Position numbers and translations under genes: made by a program | From: Sulfidibacterium sp964549335 | GTDB lineage: Bacteria; Bacteroidota; Bacteroidia; Bacteroidales; F082 | NCBI GenBank assembly: GCA_964549335.1 | Contig: CAZJUQ010000031.1 | Span: 52,257-116,256, forward strand | Direction: 5' to 3' | Length of the DNA stretch: 64,000 nt | Notes under the pieces: model-generated | Seen by the model: the letters and a program-made list of their open reading frames with translations, nothing else | Databases searched by the model: none | Told to the model about the DNA's origin: nothing | Part shown: in pieces, positions 8,474-14,942 of the stretch | Numbering within the stretch: the stretch's first letter is position 1 | How the letters are laid out: every line of letters begins with the position of its first letter

Positions 8474-8620
8474 TGCGGCAGGGATGGGAGCGGCAGCCCG
8501 GAGGCGGGGGCGGTAGTGAGGCAGGCGGAGGCAGGGCTGACGTGAGGAAGCCCCTGAAAACGCCGTTGCCGAACAGCGCCGCCGCCGAGGACTATTAGCG
8601 GACAGCCCGTTTGCCGCCCT
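8474..8620 (+). repeat. GC-rich intergenic element, copy 1
   Basis: A strikingly GC-rich block in otherwise AT-rich spacer 8336-8686, between two convergent genes. It shares ordered blocks with the reverse complement of 40001-40179: GGATGGGAGCGGCAGCCC, GGCGGAGGC, AGGAAGCCC, ACGCCGTTGC, CTATTAGCGGACAGCC and GCCGCCCT. AGCGG(A)CAGCC occurs near both ends as a direct repeat. Between the blocks the sequence differs, but GGCGGGGGCGG (8503-8513) can pair with GCGCCGCCGCC (8576-8586), so a stem is plausible. No open frame across it looks coding. It could be a structured RNA, a 3'-end element or a mobile repeat. The remainder of the spacer shows nothing recognisable. Confidence 0.8.
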
Positions 8621-8686
8621 AAACGTTAAAACTACCGTAATGATGTTTTGGATTTTCTTTTTTTTGCTTTGATTGCGTGTGTTGTG

Positions 8687-9685
8687 TCAATCTGTTTTGT
8701 TGTAGATGACCGTCAACAGGACTTGTCCAACGGCTTTCAGCGTGTTTTTGTCTATTTTGTCCATGGTGTCGCCTGTGGTGTGCCAGTATTCGAAAAATGT
8801 GCCGTTGCTGCTTTTTGTGTCGAGGTGGATTATGTCAAGGGTTGGTATTCCGGCTATTTCGTTGACGTATTTGTGGTCGTCGTCTATGGGGTAGCCGTCG
8901 CGGTCGATAAAATAGTTGTCGTATCCCAGCGTAAATGCTTTGTTCCAAACCAAATCGACATAGTAGCGGGCATATTGACGCGAGAAATACTCTTTGGGGA
9001 AGGTTGCGTTTTTGGCGCCCACCATATCGAGCAGGATTCCGAAAGTTGCCGAATATCCTTGGATGTGGGGATTTTTAGACCAGTATTGCGAACCCAATCC
9101 CCAGTAATCTTCGCCGTATAGGTTTAGATATGAGGGCGGACCCCAGTCTTCGAGGTCGAAAAGCAGGATGTCGATGCCTGTGCCGGGTTTTTGCAGGTGG
9201 ATTTGCCGTGCAATTTCGAGCAATACTCCTACGCCGCTGGCACCGTCGTTGGCGGCGTCGATGGGTGTTTGCCGTTTTGAGGGGTCTTTATCGTGATCGG
9301 CAAAAGGGCGCGAATCCCAGTGCGCCATAAGCAATATCCGGTTTTGGTAACTCGGGTTGAAACTGCCGATAATATTTTGCCCGTTTCGCAATACCTTGTC
9401 GTAAGTACGGGCTTTGAAATGTTGAACAATAACAGTGTCGCAATATCCTTGCAATTTTTTTACTAACCAGTTTGCACACTTTTTATGTGCGGCAGTACCG
9501 GGGACCCTGGGACCGAACGAAACCTGTTTTGCGGTATAATGGTAGGCGCTGTCGGCATTGAAGGTGGGAACCGTTATCGTTTTGGTAGCCTTGTGGTCAG
9601 GTGCGCCGAGTTTTTTGTGTGTGGCGGGACTCTTGCACGAAACAAAAAACAACAAAACCCATAATATTGTCGGAATATTTTTCAT
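8687..9685 (-). CDS. glutaminyl-peptide cyclotransferase (M28-fold), lipoprotein
   Basis: A 332-aa zinc enzyme of the M28/glutaminyl cyclase fold, closely resembling the periplasmic QC of Porphyromonas in its run of motifs. These are FGPRVPGTAAH, LLMAHWDSRP, DAANDGASGVGVLLEIAR, ILLFDLEDWG, LGSQYWSKNPH, DMVGAKNATF, IDDDHKYVNE and YWHTTGDTMDKID. The His, Asp and Glu zinc ligands are all present. QC converts N-terminal Gln of exported proteins to pyroglutamate. The ATG at 9685 gives a lipoprotein signal ending LLFFVSC; the longer frame to 9709 is not needed. A divergent exported-protein gene whose signal peptide is followed by Gln starts 176 bp away. A plain M28 aminopeptidase is the alternative, less likely given the overall match. 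Confidence 0.82.
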   Translation of the reverse strand: MKNIPTILWVLLFFVSCKSPATHKKLGAPDHKATKTITVPTFNADSAYHYTAKQVSFGPRVPGTAAHKKCANWLVKKLQGYCDTVIVQHFKARTYDKVLRNGQNIIGSFNPSYQNRILLMAHWDSRPFADHDKDPSKRQTPIDAANDGASGVGVLLEIARQIHLQKPGTGIDILLFDLEDWGPPSYLNLYGEDYWGLGSQYWSKNPHIQGYSATFGILLDMVGAKNATFPKEYFSRQYARYYVDLVWNKAFTLGYDNYFIDRDGYPIDDDHKYVNEIAGIPTLDIIHLDTKSSNGTFFEYWHTTGDTMDKIDKNTLKAVGQVLLTVIYNKTD

Positions 9686-9706
9686 AAAACTGTTATTTGC
9701 AAAGTG

Positions 9707-9714
9707 CAAAGTTA
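9707..9714 (-). promoter_or_regulatory. -7 box for the glutaminyl cyclase gene
   Basis: On the minus strand the sequence reads TAACTTTG, matching TAnnTTTG, 21 nt upstream of the ATG at 9685. It supports the shorter start over 9709, which would lie within the box. Confidence 0.45.
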
Positions 9715-9826
9715 AGGTTTTTATTAAGGGGAGCGGTATTTTTTGAAAAAGTGTAAAAAGAGCTAAGGTGCAATTTTTAAAGATTATAAATACGTCTGTT
9801 AACTGTGACGAAATTAACAGAAGTGT

Positions 9827-9834
9827 TATTTTTG
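9827..9834 (+). promoter_or_regulatory. -7 box upstream of the 9862 gene
   Basis: TATTTTTG, an exact TAnnTTTG match, ends 27 nt before the ATG at 9862. Confidence 0.45.
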
Positions 9835-9861
9835 TACAATTAATTTAAAAATTTCGAAATT

Positions 9862-10752
9862 ATGAGAAACATCACTCTTTTCATTTGGGTATTATTGTTT
9901 TCGGTTGGTGTAGCGGCACAGCCGATGCAACCGTTTTATTCGGCGGGTACATTTAATAATGGTTTGGACGACGAAGCCTCAATAGTGACAAAGGCTATAA
10001 CCGAAGGCGGATTTGAAGTGACGGGTTCATATCATCCTGCCGGCGACCCCTCTTTGTTTGTTATCTGTTTTACCAACGACGAGTTACGCAATTTGAGTTT
10101 GGAGTTTAAAGACCGCGGTGCTTTGGGAAGCGTTTTGAAGGCGGCTATCGTCTATAAAGATGGAAAAAGCAAGGTAAGTTTTTTAAATCCCGAATATATG
10201 TTTATAGCCTATTGGGGGGAACAACTAAACGGACAGGAGGAGAGACTTGTCGCCATGTCGGAGAAGGTGAAAAAGATTTTTTCATCCATGGGCAATTTAA
10301 CTCCTTTCGGCGGCGAGGTTGACAAAGATGATTTACCCGGATATCATTACAAAATATTAATGCCCTATTTTACCGACCCCGACGAACTTGAAACCTTCGA
10401 TTCGTTTGAAGAGGGGTTGTCGGTAATAAGGAAGAACCTTGCCGCAGGAAAAGGGCATACGGTTAAAGTTTACGAACAGGTTTTCGAAAACGAAAAAGTT
10501 GCCGTTTTCGGTGTGGGATTGCTCGACAAAGAGGATGGCGAGGCTTTCTTTTTGCCGGTAATAGGAGAGGAGAATATAGCAGCCATGCCGTACGAAATTA
10601 TTTTGCAAGGCAACGAGGCTACCGCACTTGCCGGAAAATACCGTTTTGCCCTTTACTGGCCCGAGCTTAGTATGACCACCTTTATGAAAATTGTTTCCAC
10701 ACCCGGCTATGTGGAAGATGTGCTTGAGGACCTTTGCGAAGATGACGATTGA
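9862..10752 (+). CDS. exported protein of unknown function
   Basis: I do not recognise this 296-aa protein. It has a clear signal peptide (MRNITLFIWVLLFSVGVAAQ) with probable cleavage before Gln, which would be a substrate for the cyclase encoded next door. The mature part shows two loosely similar halves: each has a glycine-rich stretch followed by an acidic region, around residues 30-150 and 155-290. The C-terminus is very acidic (EDLCEDDD). No transmembrane segment, lipobox or T9SS sorting domain is visible, so it is probably periplasmic. A strong inverted repeat lies 8 bp after the stop. Confidence 0.75.
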   Translation: MRNITLFIWVLLFSVGVAAQPMQPFYSAGTFNNGLDDEASIVTKAITEGGFEVTGSYHPAGDPSLFVICFTNDELRNLSLEFKDRGALGSVLKAAIVYKDGKSKVSFLNPEYMFIAYWGEQLNGQEERLVAMSEKVKKIFSSMGNLTPFGGEVDKDDLPGYHYKILMPYFTDPDELETFDSFEEGLSVIRKNLAAGKGHTVKVYEQVFENEKVAVFGVGLLDKEDGEAFFLPVIGEENIAAMPYEIILQGNEATALAGKYRFALYWPELSMTTFMKIVSTPGYVEDVLEDLCEDDD

Positions 10753-10760
10753 TGCAACGG

Positions 10761-10795
10761 TTACCGGTGCCGCTATAGTGCCGGCAAACCGGTAA
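10761..10795. terminator. Strong nested hairpin after the 9862 gene
   Basis: TTACCGGT (10761-10768) pairs perfectly with ACCGGTAA (10788-10795). Inside it GCCG pairs with CGGC around a loop, with a 2-nt bulge, giving about 12 base pairs. It begins 8 bp after the stop at 10752. There is no T-tract, so it may be a 3'-end stabiliser or a factor-dependent terminator rather than a classical intrinsic one. Confidence 0.45.
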
Positions 10796-10906
10796 AATGC
10801 TTGTTCTCGGTTAAACCTTGCTGCCGCATTGATTTTTCCCGTTGTACCCTATTTATTAAAACGGGGGCTTTTGAAGTTTGCAACGGAAAGGGCTTCTCTA
10901 TTTTTC

Positions 10907-10914
10907 TATTTTTG
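10907..10914 (+). promoter_or_regulatory. -7 box for lgt
   Basis: TATTTTTG ends 17 nt before the first lgt ATG (10932). Confidence 0.45.
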
Positions 10915-10931
10915 CAAAATAAACATAAAGA

Positions 10932-11762
10932 ATGATGCTTGGATATATAATATGGGATGTAGGCAGCAATATTTTCAAACTTTCGGAAAATGTTCCTTTA
11001 ATAGGCGGTTTTACGGTCAGGTGGTACGGTCTCTTTTTTGCTTTGTCGTTTATCTTGGGGTATATGATCATACAAAAGATGTTCAACAAGGAGAATATTC
11101 CCGAAAAGATACTCGACCGGCTGTCAACATATATGGTAATATTCACCATTGTGGGGGCTCGTTTGGGTCATTGTTTTTTTTATGAGCCGCACTATTTTCT
11201 TTCACATCCTTTTGAGATTTTGCAGGTATGGAAAGGGGGATTGGCGAGTCACGGTGCTGCGGCAGGCATTTTGACGGGACTGTTTATCTTTTCGAAAAAA
11301 TACAGACTACCCTTTTTGTGGGTTATGGACCGTGTGGTAGTTCCTGTGGCACTTGCGGGGTTTTTCATCAGAATGGGAAACCTGATGAACTCCGAAATAT
11401 ACGGATATCAAACATCTTTGCCCTGGGGGTTTGTTTTTGTCAGAGCGGGCGAAACGACACCGCACCACCCCACCCAAATTTATGAAGGATTGAGCTATCT
11501 GCTGATATTTATCTTTTTGTGCAGATATTACAAAAAGCATATTGACGACGGCAAACTATACGACGGCAAACTTTTCGGCTACTTTCTCGTACTTGTTTTC
11601 GCAATGCGTTTTTTTATCGAATTTATAAAGGAGCCTCAGGAAATTTGGGAACAACACATGATATTGAACATGGGTCAGCTACTAAGCATTCCGTTGGTTT
11701 TGGCGGGGTTTGTAATCCTTTGGTATTCACATAAAAGAAAAAAGGTTTTTAAGAACAATTAA
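10932..11762 (+). CDS. lgt: prolipoprotein diacylglyceryl transferase
   Basis: Lgt attaches diacylglycerol from phosphatidylglycerol to the lipobox Cys of prolipoproteins at the inner membrane. The 276-aa protein has about seven membrane segments and the expected motifs: VRWYGLFFALSF, GARLGHCFFYEP, GGLASHGAAAG, the signature RMGNLMNSEIYG (Arg, Asn, Glu), HPTQIYEG and RFFIEFIKEPQ. The start is 10932 or the next ATG at 10935. lnt, the last step of lipoprotein maturation, lies at 36.5-38.1 kb, and six predicted lipoproteins are encoded in the window. Confidence 0.96.
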   Translation: MMLGYIIWDVGSNIFKLSENVPLIGGFTVRWYGLFFALSFILGYMIIQKMFNKENIPEKILDRLSTYMVIFTIVGARLGHCFFYEPHYFLSHPFEILQVWKGGLASHGAAAGILTGLFIFSKKYRLPFLWVMDRVVVPVALAGFFIRMGNLMNSEIYGYQTSLPWGFVFVRAGETTPHHPTQIYEGLSYLLIFIFLCRYYKKHIDDGKLYDGKLFGYFLVLVFAMRFFIEFIKEPQEIWEQHMILNMGQLLSIPLVLAGFVILWYSHKRKKVFKNN

Positions 11763-11840
11763 CAAATTTTAGATTTTAATAAAAAGATAACATAATAAAT
11801 TGTTTACTTTCGCAAATACTTTTCATGAAAAATAGCCGTA

Positions 11841-14800
11841 ATGAATAATTTTAAAAAACTCAACAACATTTTGGGGTGGTTGGTTTTTGCCGTTGCAGCC
11901 ACCGTTTACCTTATGACGCTTGAGCCTACAGCCAGTTGGTGGGATTGTGGTGAATATATAGCGACAGCGTATAAACTGCAAGTGGGACACCCTCCCGGAG
12001 CCCCGTTGTTTCAGTTACTCGGCAGGTTCTTCTCATTGTTTACTTCAAATCCTGCACATGTAGCCGTAATGATAAACACCATGTCGGCATTGTCGAGTGC
12101 TTTTACAATACTTTTTCTGTTTTGGAGCATAACAATGCTTGCCAAAAAGATATATGTAAAGAGTCCGGAAGATAAGCTGACCAATGGTCAGATGTGGGCT
12201 GTTTTGGGTGCAGGTTTGGTAGGTTCGTTGGCTTATGCTTTTACCGATTCGTTTTGGTTTTCGGCGGTGGAAGGTGAGGTTTACGCCATGTCGTCGTTTT
12301 TTACGGCAATAGTATTTTGGGCGATATTGCGTTGGGAAGAGGTCGCCGACAAATCGGCCGGTTTCCGTTGGCTGTTGTTAATAGCATACCTTACCGGTTT
12401 GGCCATAGGTGTTCACCTGTTAAACCTTTTGGCAATACCCGCAATAGCATACGTTTACTATTTTAAGAAATACAAATTTTCGTGGAAAGGTTTTATCTAT
12501 GCCGGTTTAATAGCCGTAGGCATTCTTGCGATTATTATGTACATAATAATGCCCTGGTTTGTCGATCTTGCCGGAAAAACCGAACTCTTTTTTGTTAATA
12601 CTCTCGGTTTGCCTTTCAATTCGGGAACAATATTCTATTTTATTGCGGTTATATCGCTTATTGTTTGGGGGTTGTATTATACCCGGAAGAAAAAAAAGGT
12701 GTTGTGGAATACGGTTATCCTTATGGTAACATTGATACTGATAGGATATTCCTCCTTTTTCATGTTAATAATCCGTGCCAATGCCGACACCCCCATTAAC
12801 GAAAACGACCCCAAAGACGCTCTCGGCATGTTATCGTATCTGAACCGGGAACAATACGGAACATGGCCTTTGCTATACGGACAATATTATAATGCCCCCG
12901 TTGTGGGACGCGAGGATGGAACACCTGTGTACGAAAAAGACAAGAAAAAGAAAAAGTATGTTATTAAAGACGACCGCAAAGGTACCATTCCGGTGTACGA
13001 CCCGAGGTTTATGACTATTTTTCCGCGTATGTGGAGCAATCAGAAACCGAGTCACATTAAGATATACCAAAGCGAACAATATGGAAGTAAAAAGGGTATT
13101 CCGATAAAAGTTCAACAAGATGACGGAAGTTACAAAACTCTTTATAAGCCTACTTTCGGTACCAATTTGAAGTTCTTCTTCAAATATCAGATAGACCATA
13201 TGTATCTCCGCTATTTCATGTGGAACTTTGTAGGACGTCAAAACAATATAGAAAGTCAGGGCGAAATTGACCACGGCAACTGGATTAGCGGTATTAATTT
13301 TATTGACAAGATGCGTCTTGGCGACCAGTCCGATTTGCCTGCCAGCATGAAAAATCCGGCACGTGCAAGGTTCTATTTTCTGCCTTTGATACTTGGATTG
13401 CTGGGTTTCTTTTTTCAACTCGGAAGAACGAAAAAGGATACCTGGATAGTGTTTATGCTCTTTTTCATGACGGGATTTGCCATTATAGTATATTTGAACC
13501 AAACCCCCATGCAGCCGCGTGAACGTGATTATGCCTACGCCGGTTCGTTTTATGCCTTTGCCATATGGATAGGCTTGGGTGTACTCTCGTTGTACGAAGG
13601 GGCTCAAAAATGGATGAAAAACAAAACCGTTGCCGCCATTGCCGTTACGGTTATAAGTCTTTTGCTTGTGCCGGCAATAATGGCAAAAGAGGGATGGCAC
13701 GGACATGACCGTTCGGGTAAGTATGCAGCGCGCGACTTTGCAAGAATGTATCTGGAATCGTGTGCCCCTAATGCAATACTGTTTACCAACGGCGATAACG
13801 ACACCTTCCCGTTGTGGTATGCTCAAGAGGTTGAAGGGATACGTACCGACGTGCGTGTGGTTAACTATATGCTGGCTTCGGGCGACTGGTATGCCAAACA
13901 GATGTTCAGGAAAGTTTATGATTCCGACCCGCTGCCGCTTACAATACCCAAAAAGAAATACGATAAAGGCGAGTATAACTACTTGCCCGTATATCCTATG
14001 ATTAAAGGTGAGGTGGACATAAAAGATGCAATAGATTTTATTGCCGATGACGACCCGCGCACAAAAATGCCTTTGCAAGACGGCGAACAGATAGATTTTA
14101 TGCCTGCAAAAACTCTTGTGCTTAAAGTAGATTCGGCGGCAGCCGTAAGTTCGGGTACCGTTGATAAAAAAGATGCGGATAAAATCGTTAAAGAGATTAA
14201 ATGGACGATAAAACAGGGCGGATTGTTCCGGTCCGATATTTTACTGCTCGACCTTATTGCATCGAACAACTGGAAGCGTCCTATCTATTTTGCCAATCCA
14301 AACAGTGTCAGCAAGGTGCTCGATGTTGACAAATATTGTCACCTTGAAGGTGTGGTTTACCGCTTTAAACCCGTTAAAGCCATGGATTATATACGCCATG
14401 TAGGCGGTGTTGATGCCGGAAGATCGTATAAAATCCTTACCGACGACGAGGCCCGCTGGGGACGCCTTAACGAACCCGATGTCAATGTTGACCGCGAAAG
14501 TTTCCGTAATGCAACAATAGCAAAACAGAGCTATATTAGAGCGGCACAAGCACTTGTGGAACTTCACCAATACGATTCAGCGGTTAAAGTACTCGACAAG
14601 GGTATTGAGTTTTTCCCCAACGAAAAGTTTCCTTTCGACTACTATACAAGCCATTGGGCAATGCTTTATTATCAGGCGGGAGCCACCGAAAAGGCAAATA
14701 AGGTTGTTGAGCAGATTTTTCAGCGTTATCTCGACGATTTGGGATATTACAACAGTCTTGACAATAAATTTTTGGATTACTACAGCGATGATATCCGTAT

Positions 14801-14915
14801 GGCATTAACAGCATTGCAACAGTTGGCTCAACTTGCCAAAGATAACGGACAAAAAGAGTTGGGTAAAAAACTCGACAAAACGTTTAAAGAGCAATTGGGG
14901 ATACTGAAACATTAA
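11841..14915 (+). CDS. DUF2723 membrane protein, GT-C (protein O-mannosyltransferase-like)
   Basis: A 1024-aa protein. Residues 1 to about 620 carry ten or more hydrophobic segments; the rest is soluble and ends in helical TPR-like sequence (AAQALVELHQYDSAVKVLDKG and following). The N-terminus has the DUF2723 signature: TLEPTASWWDCGEY then KLQVGHPPGAPLFQLLGR. The acidic residues in the first extracytoplasmic loop resemble the catalytic Asp of GT-C glycosyltransferases, so use of a lipid-linked sugar donor is likely but unproven. The family is large and common in Bacteroidota. The gene starts 78 bp after lgt and is followed after 27 bp by the propeller-metallopeptidase gene, so the two are probably co-transcribed. 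Confidence 0.85.
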   Translation: MNNFKKLNNILGWLVFAVAATVYLMTLEPTASWWDCGEYIATAYKLQVGHPPGAPLFQLLGRFFSLFTSNPAHVAVMINTMSALSSAFTILFLFWSITMLAKKIYVKSPEDKLTNGQMWAVLGAGLVGSLAYAFTDSFWFSAVEGEVYAMSSFFTAIVFWAILRWEEVADKSAGFRWLLLIAYLTGLAIGVHLLNLLAIPAIAYVYYFKKYKFSWKGFIYAGLIAVGILAIIMYIIMPWFVDLAGKTELFFVNTLGLPFNSGTIFYFIAVISLIVWGLYYTRKKKKVLWNTVILMVTLILIGYSSFFMLIIRANADTPINENDPKDALGMLSYLNREQYGTWPLLYGQYYNAPVVGREDGTPVYEKDKKKKKYVIKDDRKGTIPVYDPRFMTIFPRMWSNQKPSHIKIYQSEQYGSKKGIPIKVQQDDGSYKTLYKPTFGTNLKFFFKYQIDHMYLRYFMWNFVGRQNNIESQGEIDHGNWISGINFIDKMRLGDQSDLPASMKNPARARFYFLPLILGLLGFFFQLGRTKKDTWIVFMLFFMTGFAIIVYLNQTPMQPRERDYAYAGSFYAFAIWIGLGVLSLYEGAQKWMKNKTVAAIAVTVISLLLVPAIMAKEGWHGHDRSGKYAARDFARMYLESCAPNAILFTNGDNDTFPLWYAQEVEGIRTDVRVVNYMLASGDWYAKQMFRKVYDSDPLPLTIPKKKYDKGEYNYLPVYPMIKGEVDIKDAIDFIADDDPRTKMPLQDGEQIDFMPAKTLVLKVDSAAAVSSGTVDKKDADKIVKEIKWTIKQGGLFRSDILLLDLIASNNWKRPIYFANPNSVSKVLDVDKYCHLEGVVYRFKPVKAMDYIRHVGGVDAGRSYKILTDDEARWGRLNEPDVNVDRESFRNATIAKQSYIRAAQALVELHQYDSAVKVLDKGIEFFPNEKFPFDYYTSHWAMLYYQAGATEKANKVVEQIFQRYLDDLGYYNSLDNKFLDYYSDDIRMALTALQQLAQLAKDNGQKELGKKLDKTFKEQLGILKH

Positions 14916-14942
14916 CCCGCTTTTTCCGTTTAGTAAATTGTT

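Noticed and set aside
8648..9121. 157-codon plus-strand frame opposite the glutaminyl cyclase gene
   Set aside because: The minus-strand protein has full motifs; the plus-strand translation is Val/Phe/Cys-rich mirror sequence.
12873..14078. 401-codon minus-strand open frame inside the DUF2723 gene
   Set aside because: It lies fully antisense to a well-supported membrane protein gene, and its translation is rich in His/Arg/Tyr with no recognisable domain.
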